Source of the DNA: Haloimpatiens lingqiaonensis
GTDB taxonomy: Bacteria > Bacillota > Clostridia > Clostridiales > Clostridiaceae
DNA length: 62,804 nt
Direction of reading: 5' to 3'
Assembly (NCBI RefSeq): GCF_901447495.1
Contig: NZ_CABDWS010000007.1
Location: 1 to 62,804, forward strand
The notes below the pieces were generated by a model, which was not told the DNA's origin, made no database searches, and saw nothing but the letters and a program-made list of their open reading frames with translations. The position numbers were made by a program, and so were the translations under genes. How positions within the stretch are numbered: position 1 is the first letter of the stretch; every line of letters begins with the position of its first letter. This document shows, piece by piece, positions 39,956-48,287 of this stretch.

Positions 39956-40831
39956 CTAATCTTCTATTATATCTTTGAAACCTTCACCTAAAACCTCTCT
40001 AGCATCACTAACTGTAATAAACGCTCTTGGGTCTACTTCTTTTATAAATATTTTTAATCTAATGAATTGTTTTCTATCTAAAACCGTATACAGTATATTG
40101 GTATCTTGTCCACTAAATCCACCTTTTCCATGAAAGATAGTGCAACCTCTTCCCAATTCATTTATTATAAATTTACTAATCTTGTCCCTCTCCATGCTTA
40201 TAACCATAACTGATTTACACATGTTCAATCCATTTATTACTGAATCTATAGTAGTGCAGTTTATTATTACAGATAGCAAAGAATACATTCCAACTTCAGC
40301 ATTAAATGTAACTCCAGCCGCTACTGTAACTAAAAAATCTACCATAAGTAGTGCTTTACCTAAATCTATATGTATAAATTTATTCATTATTTTTGCCAGT
40401 ATGTCAGTACCACCTGTAGAAGCATTTTGATTAAATACTAATCCCATACCAACTCCTGATAATAAAGTTCCAAATATAGTTGCTAAAAGCAAGTTATCTG
40501 TTACTACCCAAGCAGGATCGATTAATCTATCCATTATCCAAATTGAACCCGCTAAAGCAAAACTAGAATAAATTGTTTTTGCTCCAAATTGTGGTCCTAT
40601 TACTATAAAAGCAATTATAAATAATATAATATTCATTAAAGCTGTTAGAAGACCTACAGATATTGGTATGTAATGGTGTAATACTATAGCTATACCCAAA
40701 ACGCCTCCACCAGCTATATGATTGGGTTCCAGAAAAGCTCTTGTGGCAATTGCTAAAATTAAAACTCCAACTGTTGCTAATACCCATTCCTTGACTACTA
40801 CTCCTTTGTTATTCTTCTTCACTTTTTCCAT
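39956..40831 (-). CDS. YitT family membrane protein (DUF161/DUF2179)
   Basis: A 291-aa protein with five or six hydrophobic helices (about 15-205), including the family's GGVLGIAIVLHH and NQNASTGGTDILAKI segments. A soluble C-terminal DUF2179 domain (about 215-285, GRGCTIFHGKGGFSG) resembles a small ligand-binding fold. Its physiological role is not established. I use the ATG at 40831 because GGGGGG lies five bases upstream and relatives begin nearby; the frame extends nine codons further with no ribosome site. It is a single-gene unit with its own terminator. Confidence 0.85.
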   Translation of the reverse strand: MEKVKKNNKGVVVKEWVLATVGVLILAIATRAFLEPNHIAGGGVLGIAIVLHHYIPISVGLLTALMNIILFIIAFIVIGPQFGAKTIYSSFALAGSIWIMDRLIDPAWVVTDNLLLATIFGTLLSGVGMGLVFNQNASTGGTDILAKIMNKFIHIDLGKALLMVDFLVTVAAGVTFNAEVGMYSLLSVIINCTTIDSVINGLNMCKSVMVISMERDKISKFIINELGRGCTIFHGKGGFSGQDTNILYTVLDRKQFIRLKIFIKEVDPRAFITVSDAREVLGEGFKDIIED

Positions 40832-40901
40832 AATATCCCCCCGTATAATATTGTACAAATATATAAACCCTATTAGGCTTATTGCCGATACTTATTAATT
40901 G

Positions 40902-40965
40902 AAGTTTAGTACATAATTTTAAACATTATACTACCAGTGATTAAAATCACTGGTGTACTAAACTT
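40902..40965. repeat. Nested double palindrome (cruciform-like) upstream of the YitT gene
   Basis: Outer arms AAGTTTAGTACA (40902-40913) and TGTACTAAACTT (40954-40965) enclose an inner perfect hairpin, ACCAGTGATT (40933-40942) with AATCACTGGT (40945-40954). Inner and outer right arms share one base, so RNA would form a stem with a side hairpin. It sits about 45 bp after the stop of the 118-aa gene; the plus strand continues TTTTATTT. Confidence 0.7.
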
Positions 40966-41009
40966 TTATTTGAATATAAATTTATTTAACAGATTTTATT
41001 TAACAAATT

Positions 41010-41366
41010 CTATTTAAAATAAAATAAAATTGAGTTTACCGCCAATGAAATAATCAAAGTAAATATAGATACAAAAAATATAACCTGAGCTAAATTTAAT
41101 CTTATAAAATAGGTTTTCCATTGTTTTTCATAATTTAATGGTCTCATTAAGTCTTTTTTAGTAAATGATACTGCTGCCATAAATAACCCAAAGCATGCAG
41201 CATAAGTTATAACTCTTCCACCCCACTCTAGTATGTACACTGCATCAAATGCACCTTTTATTGCAGAACCTATTAAACCTACTAATAGACCTAATAAAAA
41301 GCTTATTAAAATTATTTTAATAGATATTTTTACACATTCTTTTATGTCTACAAAAAAATTATTCAT
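41010..41366 (-). CDS. Small membrane protein with three helices, unknown
   Basis: A 118-aa protein I do not recognise. Three hydrophobic segments lie at about 13-38, 47-66 and 92-115. The loop between helices 2 and 3 is basic (KKDLMRPLNYEKQWK). No signal-peptide cleavage site or enzyme motif. AGGAGTGATAGTCGT precedes the ATG. It lies between the transketolase pair and YitT on the same strand but is separated from both by hairpins, so it is probably expressed alone. Confidence 0.7.
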   Translation of the reverse strand: MNNFFVDIKECVKISIKIILISFLLGLLVGLIGSAIKGAFDAVYILEWGGRVITYAACFGLFMAAVSFTKKDLMRPLNYEKQWKTYFIRLNLAQVIFFVSIFTLIISLAVNSILFYFK

Positions 41367-41417
41367 ACGACTATCACTCCTACATTACAGATTATATCAT
41401 AAAGGTTTTGAAAAATC

Positions 41418-41465
41418 TTTATTTATGCAAAAATGAATAAAAAATTTCATTTTTGCATAAATAAA
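41418..41465. repeat. Perfect 20-bp hairpin upstream of the 118-aa gene
   Basis: TTTATTTATGCAAAAATGAA (41418-41437) is exactly complementary to 41446-41465, with an 8-base AT loop. It lies between the transketolase terminator and the 118-aa gene start at 41366, where a promoter is expected. It is too AT-rich for a typical terminator. Confidence 0.75.
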
Positions 41466-41471
41466 AAGGTT

Positions 41472-41506
41472 TAATAAAAGGAAGGAGCTATTTACTCCTT
41501 CCTTTT
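41472..41506 (-). terminator. Terminator after the transketolase genes
   Basis: AAAAGGAAGGAG (41476-41487) and CTCCTTCCTTTT (41495-41506) form a perfect 12-bp stem with a 7-base loop, and minus-strand TTTTATTAAA follows. It starts 18 bp after the stop. Confidence 0.9.
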
Positions 41507-41524
41507 ATCATTAACTAGCTTTTT

Positions 41525-42463
41525 CTATTTTAAGCTCATACCTTTTTTAACTGCTTTAACTATATCTTTTGCTGTTAAACCATACTTTTCTAAAAGCTCT
41601 GCTGGCTTTCCGCTTTCTCCGAAGGTATCTTTAACTCCAATTTTTAATACTGGCACAGGATAATTTTCTGTTACAACCTCTGCAACTGCTGAACCTAATC
41701 CACCTATTACACTGTGCTCTTCAGCTGTTACTATAACTCCTGTTTCTCTTGCAGCATTAACTATTATTTGCTCATCTATTGGTTTTATTGTATGTATATT
41801 TATAACATTAACCTTTATTCCTTCTTCTGCTAGCATATTATATGCTTCTAATGCAGCATCTACCATTATTCCAGTAGCTATTATTGTGGCATCTTTACCT
41901 TCTCTTAAAGTAACACCTTTTCCTATTTGGAACTTATAGTCCGCATTATCATTTATTACTGGCACCGCTGATCTACCAAGTCTAACATAACAAGGTCCAT
42001 GATATTCTGCTACAGCTTTTATGGCCTCTTCTGCCTCAATTCCATCACTTGGAGATATTACAACCATATTTGGTATACTTCTCATTAATGATATATCTTC
42101 TATAGCTTGGTGAGATGCTCCATCTTCGCCAACTGTTAAACCCGCATGAGTTGCACATACCTTAACATTTAATTTTGGGTAACATATAGAGTTTCTTATT
42201 TGTTCGAATCCTCTACCAGCAGCAAACATAGCAAAAGTACTTACAAACGGTATTTTTCCGCAAGCTGCTAATCCAGCTGCAACAACCATCATATTTCCCT
42301 CAGCAATTCCCATATTTATAAATCTTTCTGGAAATACTTTCTTAAAATCTGCTGTTTTAGTTGATTTTGATAAATCTGCATCAAGAACTACTACGTTTGA
42401 TTTTTCTTCTCCTAATTTAGCAAGAGCTTTTCCATAAGCCTCTCTAGTAGCTATCTTTGCCAT
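41525..42463 (-). CDS. Transketolase, C-terminal subunit
   Basis: The pyrimidine-binding and C-terminal half of a split transketolase, 312 aa. It carries the conserved GIAEGNMMVVAAGLAACG region near 51-68 (the Glu that activates thiamine diphosphate), FVSTFAMFAAGRGFEQIR and THAGLTVGEDGASHQ. The C-terminal domain includes EEHSVIGGLGSAV. Transketolase moves two-carbon units between sugar phosphates in the pentose phosphate pathway. The ATG shares one base with the stop of the N-terminal subunit gene and has GGAGGTG upstream, so the two are translated in a coupled way. Confidence 0.94.
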   Translation of the reverse strand: MAKIATREAYGKALAKLGEEKSNVVVLDADLSKSTKTADFKKVFPERFINMGIAEGNMMVVAAGLAACGKIPFVSTFAMFAAGRGFEQIRNSICYPKLNVKVCATHAGLTVGEDGASHQAIEDISLMRSIPNMVVISPSDGIEAEEAIKAVAEYHGPCYVRLGRSAVPVINDNADYKFQIGKGVTLREGKDATIIATGIMVDAALEAYNMLAEEGIKVNVINIHTIKPIDEQIIVNAARETGVIVTAEEHSVIGGLGSAVAEVVTENYPVPVLKIGVKDTFGESGKPAELLEKYGLTAKDIVKAVKKGMSLK

Positions 42464-43287
42464 TAATTTTCACCTCCTATTTCTTTTAAAGCCTCTTCAC
42501 ATTGTTCCTTACTAGGAGCTGAACCATGCCATCCAGCTTGGTTTTCCATGAATGATACGCCTTTTCCTTTTACTGTTTTACATATAACAGCTGTTGGCTT
42601 ATCCTTAGTATTTTTTGCTTCTTCAATAGCATTTATTATTTGTTCGAAATCATGTCCATCTATAGTTATAACATTCCATCCAAAGGCTTTAAACTTTTCA
42701 TCTATAGGATTTGGATTCATAACTTCTTCACATTTTCCATCTATTTGTAATCCATTAAAATCTACAAATGCTGTTAAATTGTCTAGTTTATAGTGAGCTG
42801 CAGACATTGACGCCTCCCATACTTCACCTTCACCTAATTCTCCATCTCCAAGTAAAGCATATACTCTATAAGCTTTTTTGTCTAACTTTCCAGCTAGAGC
42901 CATTCCTACTGCAGCTGAAATTCCCTGTCCTAATGAACCTGTAGACATATCTATTCCAGGAACATAGTTCATATTTGGATGCCCTTGAAGTATTGAACCT
43001 AATTTTCTTAAATTATTTAATTCGCTTACATCAAAAAATCCTTTTCTAGCTAATATACTGTAAAGCCCTGGAGCACCGTGTCCTTTAGAAAGAACAAATC
43101 TATCTCTATCTGGATCCTGTGGTTTTTGAGGATTTACATTCATTTCTTTAAAATATAAAGCTGTTAAAATTTCAACTTCTGATAATGATCCTCCTGGGTG
43201 ACCTGAAGCTGATTGAGTTATCATAGTTACTATGTCTTTTCTTACAGTTTTCGCAACAGCTTGAAGTTCTTTTGTATTAACTTCCAT
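42463..43287 (-). CDS. Transketolase, N-terminal subunit
   Basis: The diphosphate-binding half, 274 aa: SGHPGGSLS near 27-35, RDRFVLSKGHGAPGLY near 60-75 and GDGELGEGEVWEA near 145-157. The thiamine-diphosphate metal site is GDG with a downstream Asn in VDFNGLQIDG. Paired with the next gene it forms the complete enzyme; the split form is common in Clostridia, Thermotoga and archaea. A related alternative is the DXP-synthase-like or dihydroxyacetone-type enzyme, but the motifs fit transketolase. GGAGGGATAAGA precedes the ATG. Confidence 0.94.
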   Translation of the reverse strand: MEVNTKELQAVAKTVRKDIVTMITQSASGHPGGSLSEVEILTALYFKEMNVNPQKPQDPDRDRFVLSKGHGAPGLYSILARKGFFDVSELNNLRKLGSILQGHPNMNYVPGIDMSTGSLGQGISAAVGMALAGKLDKKAYRVYALLGDGELGEGEVWEASMSAAHYKLDNLTAFVDFNGLQIDGKCEEVMNPNPIDEKFKAFGWNVITIDGHDFEQIINAIEEAKNTKDKPTAVICKTVKGKGVSFMENQAGWHGSAPSKEQCEEALKEIGGEN

Positions 43288-43394
43288 TCTTATCCCTCCT
43301 AAACTTACTCATATTAATATTATATCAATTACTTTAATAAGTAAAAAGCCTTTGTATAAATTTTTTGCATTTTTTTAAATATTATTTATTAAAA

Positions 43395-43433
43395 TTAAAA
43401 TAAGGGTTATATAAAAGCTATATAACCCTTATT
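43395..43433 (-). terminator. Terminator after ndoA
   Basis: AATAAGGGTTATATA (43399-43413) and TATATAACCCTTATT (43419-43433) pair over 15 bp with a 5-base loop; TTTTAATTTT follows on the minus strand. It begins 3 bp after the ndoA stop. Confidence 0.9.
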
Positions 43434-43436
43434 TTT

Positions 43437-43790
43437 CTACTGTTTTAACCCAATACTTATTAAAATCGACTCATTGACCTTCTCCATGTCATCATCTGTC
43501 ATGTGTCCAATCTTTTCCTTAAGTCGTCTTTTGTCTAAAGTTCTTATTTGTTCTAATAGAACAACAGAGTCCTTATTAAGACCATATTCCTCTGAAGAAA
43601 TTTCCACATGAGTTGGCAGCTTGGCCTTATTAATTTGCGACGTAATAGCTGCCACTATTACTGTAGGACTATATTTATTACCCACGTCATTTTGTATTAT
43701 AATAACTGGCCTCACTCCGCCCTGCTCTGAACCTACTACGGGGCTGAGATCAGCATAAAATATATCCCCTCGTTTTACTATCGGTGTCAT
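43437..43790 (-). CDS. ndoA: MazF-family mRNA interferase NdoA (EndoA/PemK)
   Basis: A 117-aa endoribonuclease toxin very close in wording to Bacillus subtilis NdoA, which cleaves at UACAU sites. [20 protein letters not shown] at the start, RPVIIIQND, the catalytic Thr/Ser region in [13 protein letters not shown] and [10 protein letters not shown] are all present, so it looks active. The start is the ATG at 43790, giving MTPIVKRGD as in relatives; it overlaps the antitoxin gene by 41 bp, so the pair is strictly coupled. The position directly downstream of alr is the usual one in Firmicutes. The toxin has its own terminator. Confidence 0.95.
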   Translation of the reverse strand: MTPIVKRGDIFYADLSPVVGSEQGGVRPVIIIQNDVGNKYSPTVIVAAITSQINKAKLPTHVEISSEEYGLNKDSVVLLEQIRTLDKRRLKEKIGHMTDDDMEKVNESILISIGLKQ

Positions 43791-44067
43791 CAGGCATATC
43801 ACTCTCCGAAAGCATAGCTTCATATTCTTCTAACTCTTTTATATCCCTTTCAAAGCCACATTCACATAATTCAAGGTTTAGCTGAGCCATTTCTATATAC
43901 CCTTTTTGCATCTCTTCATAGCCCAACTTTTTTTTCTCCTCAATATATAATACTATGGCTTCCCTTATAAATTCACTTCTTTTTTTGGAATCTTTTTTTA
44001 AAGTTTCATTAAATTCATTAAAAAGTTTTTCTGAGAGGTTTACTACAAATCTCTTTGAGCCTGACAT
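43750..44067 (-). CDS. ndoAI: Antitoxin of the NdoA system (ribbon-helix-helix, NdoAI/EndoAI)
   Basis: A 105-aa CopG/MetJ-type protein. The N-terminal ribbon ([16 protein letters not shown]) and helices (about 5-50) bind DNA; the acidic C-terminus (about 75-100, [16 protein letters not shown]) should wrap the toxin. It normally represses its own promoter and neutralises NdoA by contact. AGGAGGTATCGATTATCGT precedes the ATG. It is first of the pair, with a good promoter in the gap after alr. Confidence 0.92.
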   Translation of the reverse strand: MSGSKRFVVNLSEKLFNEFNETLKKDSKKRSEFIREAIVLYIEEKKKLGYEEMQKGYIEMAQLNLELCECGFERDIKELEEYEAMLSESDMPDDTDSKTRGYILC

Positions 44068-44119
44068 ACGATAATCGATACCTCCTATTTATTAAAACGA
44101 AATATGTATCTACTCTTTA

Positions 44120-44147
44120 ATTATAACCTTATTTGTCAATATGTCAA
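44120..44147 (-). promoter_or_regulatory. Promoter of ndoAI-ndoA
   Basis: Minus-strand TTGACA (44147-44142) and TATAAT (44125-44120) with 16-bp spacing, about 50 bp upstream of ndoAI. A second TTGACA overlaps the spacer. Confidence 0.7.
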
Positions 44148-44208
44148 AGATTTTGCGCTATTAAACCCCCATTTTTCTACAAGTATATTATTCAAAATTG
44201 TATAATTC

Positions 44209-45369
44209 CTATACGTAGTTTCTTATTTTTACAATTTTCCCATCTTTTATGTATACTCTTGGTACTCTTTTACTTATCATACAAACTACCTCATAACTGA
44301 TAGTACCCAGCATATCTGCTGCATCTTCTGCATTAAATTTTATTTCTTCTGTTTCCCCTATAAGTATAACATCTGTACCTACTTTTACGTCCTTTATATC
44401 TGTAATGTCTATCATGCATTGATCCATGCATATTCTCCCCACCACTGGCGCAAATTCATTGTTTATAATTACTTTTCCCTTACCAAAGAGAAGCCTTGTG
44501 TAACCATCAGCATATCCCACTGGTAAAGTTGCTATCACACTATCTCTAGTAGTTTTGAACCTTCTTCCATATCCTATGTACTCTCCCGCTGGAATTTTCT
44601 TAATGTGAACCACATTTGTCTTAAGCTGCATAGCAGGTTTTATATTTATATTTTCCTTAGAAACTTCTTCTGAAGGATAGTATCCATATTGTATTATTCC
44701 TGGTCTAACCCCTTCAAAATGAGTTTCAGGTAAATCTATAATAGCTGCGCTATTAGCTACATGCCTTATGTTTATTTTTACTCCTCTATCTTTTAACTTG
44801 TTATAAAACCAATTAAATCTTTCTAATTGATTATAGGTATATTCCTTATCTTTTTCATCTGCAGCAGAAAAGTGTGAAAATATACCCTCTATTACTATAT
44901 TAGACAACTTACTTATTTTATATACCTGCTCTACACTATCTTCATTAGGTAAAAAACCTATCCTACCCATGCCTGTATCTACAGCTATATGTATTTTAGC
45001 TATTTTTTTGTTTTTAACTGCCATGTTAGATATTTCTTCTGCAAAATCATAGGAGTAAACTGTTTGCTCAATATCATATCTTAGTAAATTATCAATTAAA
45101 TTAGGTGGAGTAAAACCTAATATCATTATGGGACATTCTATTCCTCCCCTTCTTAACTCCACTGCCTCACTTATTACTGCTACTGCTAGTCTATTTGCTC
45201 CATTTTCCAAAAATACCGGCGCTACATCCAATGCTCCATGACCATAGGCATCTGCTTTAACTACTGCTATTATATCCTTACTTTTTGCAACTCTTCTTAT
45301 TTCCTTCATATTGCTAGCTAATTTATCTAAATTTATTTCAGCCCAAACTGGTCTTAAGTGCCTAAACAC
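44209..45369 (-). CDS. alr: Alanine racemase
   Basis: A PLP enzyme that makes D-alanine for peptidoglycan (and germination control in spores). 386 aa. The PLP-lysine is in VVKADAYGHGA near 36-46, phosphate-binding residues lie in HVANSAA and GIIQYGYYP, and the catalytic Tyr is in EYIGYGRRF near 262-270. Substrate residues are in CMDQCMID. I prefer the GTG at 45369: GGAGGTGGAT lies eight bases before it, while the upstream TTG at 45384 is part of that site. It follows the lipoprotein gene by about 20 bp and precedes the NdoAI promoter. Confidence 0.95.
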   Translation of the reverse strand: MFRHLRPVWAEINLDKLASNMKEIRRVAKSKDIIAVVKADAYGHGALDVAPVFLENGANRLAVAVISEAVELRRGGIECPIMILGFTPPNLIDNLLRYDIEQTVYSYDFAEEISNMAVKNKKIAKIHIAVDTGMGRIGFLPNEDSVEQVYKISKLSNIVIEGIFSHFSAADEKDKEYTYNQLERFNWFYNKLKDRGVKINIRHVANSAAIIDLPETHFEGVRPGIIQYGYYPSEEVSKENINIKPAMQLKTNVVHIKKIPAGEYIGYGRRFKTTRDSVIATLPVGYADGYTRLLFGKGKVIINNEFAPVVGRICMDQCMIDITDIKDVKVGTDVILIGETEEIKFNAEDAADMLGTISYEVVCMISKRVPRVYIKDGKIVKIRNYV

Positions 45370-45389
45370 TTTATCCACCTCCAAATATA

Positions 45390-45971
45390 CTAAAAGGATT
45401 TAAAGTTCTTATAAACTATATTTACCTTTTCTTCATGTTTTTCGCTATATATTACTACTTTGTATGGCTTCTTTTCCTCGTAATTTAAATATAAATGAAT
45501 TTCATTTAAATTTCTATTGTTATAAGGCAAATCCAATACTACTATTAAATACTCCTGTCCATCTATTTGTTTATACTTGTATTTAATTTTTTCATTATTA
45601 TAAATAAGTTTTATATATTCATCCATAAAACTCAATTTATATATACTATCAAAACTTTCATGTACTGAATATTTATTGTCACTTTCTAAATCGTCTATTT
45701 GTATTTTTTCACCTTTGTATACAAGTTGTCTTCCACCATCTATTTCTAATTTAGCTACTTCCCCTTTTACATATGTTTGCTTCCCTTTAAGTTGTATTTT
45801 CTCCCTAGAATTTACTATATTTATTTCCACATCTGAATTATATTTTTCTATAGATTTTACTATATCTATAACTTCATTTTCCTTTTTTGGTTTCTTATTT
45901 CCACAAGCGGTTAAAGATAAAAAGAAAAATATAGATAGCATTAAAGTAACTATTTTATTTAATTTTTTCAT
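45390..45971 (-). CDS. Putative lipoprotein, LolA/YdcC-like
   Basis: A 193-aa exported lipoprotein: basic N-terminus, hydrophobic stretch, and lipobox LTACG with Cys near 23. The rest is rich in charged beta-strand-like stretches (KGKQTYVKGEVAKLEIDGG, QEYLIVVLDLPYN), resembling the outer-membrane-lipoprotein sorting fold seen in Bacillus YdcC, whose gene also lies before alr. The family function in Gram-positives is unknown. GGGGGAGTAAT precedes the ATG. It lies between nnr and alr in the acpS-nnr-lipoprotein-alr-ndo order common in Firmicutes. Confidence 0.8.
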   Translation of the reverse strand: MKKLNKIVTLMLSIFFFLSLTACGNKKPKKENEVIDIVKSIEKYNSDVEINIVNSREKIQLKGKQTYVKGEVAKLEIDGGRQLVYKGEKIQIDDLESDNKYSVHESFDSIYKLSFMDEYIKLIYNNEKIKYKYKQIDGQEYLIVVLDLPYNNRNLNEIHLYLNYEEKKPYKVVIYSEKHEEKVNIVYKNFKSF

Positions 45972-46034
45972 ATTACTCCCCCAAACAATACTATATTTTA
46001 TTAATATTGTTTTAGAGAAATTAATATTCTAATT

Positions 46035-47534
46035 TTACTCTATTATTTCTTTTATTGCATAAGGAATATACTCCATTACATGCTTTGCATTTACACAAAA
46101 CATTTCATTGCTTAATTTTTCTCCACAATATCCATGAATATATGCAGATATACAAGTTGCTTCTAATGGTTCATATCCTTGGGCTATGAATGAAGTTATA
46201 AGACCTGTTAAACAATCCCCCATTCCCCCATTAGCCATAGCACTGTTTCCTGTAGAATTTATAAATGTAGTCTTCCCATCTGTTATAACAGTATTATAGC
46301 CTTTCAATAACAATATTACATTGTTTTCTAAAGCAAATTCCTTAGCAACCTTTATCCTATTTTCGTTAATATAGTCTATATCCAAACCTGTAAGTCTAGA
46401 CATTTCTCCTGGATGTGGTGTAAGTACTAATGTGTTAGAGGATTTTTTTATAATATCTTTATGATCTTGAAGCACATTTATAGCATCTGCATCTAATACC
46501 ATTGGGCATTTAGACTTTTCAATTACTTGCTCTAAAATGCTAAAAGTCCATAAGTTATTACCCATACCTGGTCCTATGGCAATGGCCCTTGCTTTACACA
46601 TAACTTCTTCTATTTTTTCCTTTTGTGTAAAATTTATAGTCATTGCCTCGGTAAGTTTACAACTCAATATATTTTGAATATCCTTAGGACAAAGTACTGT
46701 TACAAGTCCAGCTCCACTTCTAACTGCTGTTTCAGTGCTTATATATGCTGCTCCTGTAAAACCCTCTGTACCGGATATTATTAACGCTCTGCCAAAATCC
46801 CCTTTATTAGAATGTTTATCTCTAGGTTTTATGGCTTTTTTAATAAAGTCTTCATGTAATACAAACTCCTTAGGACATATTTCTTCAATAACTTCTTTAG
46901 GAATTCCTATGTCCTCCACAACTACCTTTCCTATAAATTTATTAGATGAATATTTTAAAAACCCTCTTTTATAAAGTTGAAAAGATACGGTGTTATGTGC
47001 ATTTATACATATTCCCATTACCTCTCCATCATCAGAATTAATTCCTGAAGGTACATCTACAGAAAGAGTATTGCGGCTATTTTCATTTATTATTCCTATA
47101 ACCTGTTCGTATATGCCTTCAACTTTTCTCGTAAGTCCTGTGCCAAATATACAATCTATAACCATTTCACTTGCACTTATACAGCTTCTAAAATAATCTA
47201 AATCCTCTATATTATTTAATTTACATATTTTAATACCTAGATTAGATGCTATAATGTAGTTTGTTTTGCAATCACCACTTAATGCTTCAGGATTTCCTAT
47301 GAAAAATACTTGAACTTTCTTATCTTTAATATGGAGATGCCTAGCAATGGCAAAACCATCTCCGCCATTATTTCCTTTGCCGCATACTATTACAAAAGAA
47401 TTTATTTCTGACATTTTTATGTTGTTTATAACTTTTAGTGCTGCATTTTCCATTAAAACTATACCTGGTATTTTAAGCTTTTCAATGCACACTTTATCTA
47501 TTTCCCTACTTACTTTGGCTGTACCTATCCTCAA
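46035..47534 (-). CDS. nnr: Bifunctional NAD(P)H-hydrate epimerase/dehydratase
   Basis: A metabolite-repair enzyme that converts damaged NADHX/NADPHX back to NAD(P)H. Of its 499 aa, the N-terminal epimerase (YjeF_N, about 1-210) has GKGNNGGDGFAIARHL near 52-67 and the Asp in IDCIFGTG. The C-terminal ADP-dependent dehydratase (about 225-499) has GTEGFTGAAYI, GPGMGNN, LTPHPGEM and NGGMGDCLTG. The start is a TTG at 47534 preceded by GGGAGGTGAATAAC; it overlaps acpS by 29 bp. Both halves look intact. Confidence 0.94.
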   Translation of the reverse strand: MRIGTAKVSREIDKVCIEKLKIPGIVLMENAALKVINNIKMSEINSFVIVCGKGNNGGDGFAIARHLHIKDKKVQVFFIGNPEALSGDCKTNYIIASNLGIKICKLNNIEDLDYFRSCISASEMVIDCIFGTGLTRKVEGIYEQVIGIINENSRNTLSVDVPSGINSDDGEVMGICINAHNTVSFQLYKRGFLKYSSNKFIGKVVVEDIGIPKEVIEEICPKEFVLHEDFIKKAIKPRDKHSNKGDFGRALIISGTEGFTGAAYISTETAVRSGAGLVTVLCPKDIQNILSCKLTEAMTINFTQKEKIEEVMCKARAIAIGPGMGNNLWTFSILEQVIEKSKCPMVLDADAINVLQDHKDIIKKSSNTLVLTPHPGEMSRLTGLDIDYINENRIKVAKEFALENNVILLLKGYNTVITDGKTTFINSTGNSAMANGGMGDCLTGLITSFIAQGYEPLEATCISAYIHGYCGEKLSNEMFCVNAKHVMEYIPYAIKEIIE

Positions 47535-47910
47535 AGTTATTCACCTCCCAAACTGCATAGGCTATAGCATTCTCCCTACTGTGGGATATACTTAAATGCA
47601 TTTTATATTTGCCATGTTGCTCTGCTATTTGCTTAGCTGGATTTTTCAGTTCCACCATAGGTTTTCCTAAATCATCACTTTTAATTATTATATCTTTAAA
47701 AGAAAAACCCGTAAATCCTGTGCCTAAGGCTTTTGCCACCGCTTCTTTTGCTGCAAATCTTCCTGCTACGTATTCGTATCTTAAATTCCTGTTCTTTAAA
47801 TATACTATTTCTTCTTCATTAAATATCTTATATAAAAACAAGGAATTATTATTAAGTATACGTTCTATCCTAGATATCTCAACTATATCTGTTCCTACTC
47901 CTGCTATCAT
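47506..47910 (-). CDS. acpS: Holo-[acyl-carrier-protein] synthase
   Basis: It transfers phosphopantetheine from CoA to apo-ACP, activating fatty-acid synthesis. 134 aa. The Mg-binding Asp is in GVGTDIVEI near 4-12, and the Glu and Lys in AAKEAVAKALGTG near 53-65. RFAAKEA and SISHS are also conserved. The start is ATG at 47910 with GAGGTGAG upstream; the GTG three codons earlier is part of the ribosome site. It is first in the acpS-nnr-lipoprotein-alr run. Confidence 0.95.
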   Translation of the reverse strand: MIAGVGTDIVEISRIERILNNNSLFLYKIFNEEEIVYLKNRNLRYEYVAGRFAAKEAVAKALGTGFTGFSFKDIIIKSDDLGKPMVELKNPAKQIAEQHGKYKMHLSISHSRENAIAYAVWEVNNFEDRYSQSK

Positions 47911-47949
47911 TATTCTCACCTCATATACAGCATTAATAAAGTTTCTTAT

Positions 47950-48236
47950 TCAACTTTCGCAATTATAAAATAAAAAATATAAAATTTGTAGATAAGTAAT
48001 AGGTAAAAGGTAAGAAGTAAGAGTTAAGGATAAAACTCTAGGAATTTTTTATAATTAATTTGCAAGTAATAGTTGTGGTGAAAATTCAGCTTTGCTGAAT
48101 TTTTTCAATATCTCTTACTTTTTACCTATTATCCCTTACTTATTACCTAGCACCTAGCACCTAGTACCTAGTACCTTCTCTCTTACTTATTGCCTTGTAT
48201 AGTGTAGCACTTAAAATTTATATGCAAAAGTTGAGT
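47950..48236. repeat. Dispersed intergenic repeat, copy B (MITE-like, with inverted ends)
   Basis: It begins CAACTTTCGCA at about 47951 and ends TGCAAAAGTTGA at about 48222-48233, so the ends are inverted copies. Inside are seven-base unit runs near 47995-48035 and 48115-48190, a GGATAAAACTC block, a hairpin AATTCAGCTTTGCTGAATT near 48083-48101, and a TGTAGCACTTAAAATTTATATGC block near the right end shared with copy A. No coding capacity. It accounts for nearly the whole acpS-upstream gap (47911-48287). Confidence 0.65.
48113..48195. repeat. Heptanucleotide tandem repeat block in copy B
   Basis: Reading in steps of seven, the units TCTCTTA, CTTTTTA, CCTATTA, TCCCTTA, CTTATTA, CCTAGCA (twice), CCTAGTA (twice), CCTTCTC, TCTTACT and TATTGCC follow one another in register. 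The pattern is degenerate at the ends and exact in the middle. Confidence 0.75.
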
Positions 48237-48250
48237 TATAAAATATTTAA

Positions 48251-48281
48251 ATAAAAATGAAGGAATATAATTTCCTTCATT
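48251..48281 (-). terminator. Terminator after the 117-aa gene
   Basis: AATGAAGGAA (48256-48265) and TTCCTTCATT (48272-48281) pair perfectly with a 6-base loop; TTTTTATTT follows on the minus strand. It lies 7 bp after the stop. Confidence 0.87.
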
Positions 48282-48287
48282 AAAAAA

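Noticed and set aside
40563-40787. Minus-strand frame of 74 codons inside the YitT gene
   Set aside because: It is in another frame of a clear gene and rich in Ser, Asn, Tyr and Cys, as expected of an out-of-frame reading.
48113-48195. CRISPR array
   Set aside because: Units are seven bases with no spacers and no cas genes nearby; this is a simple tandem repeat.
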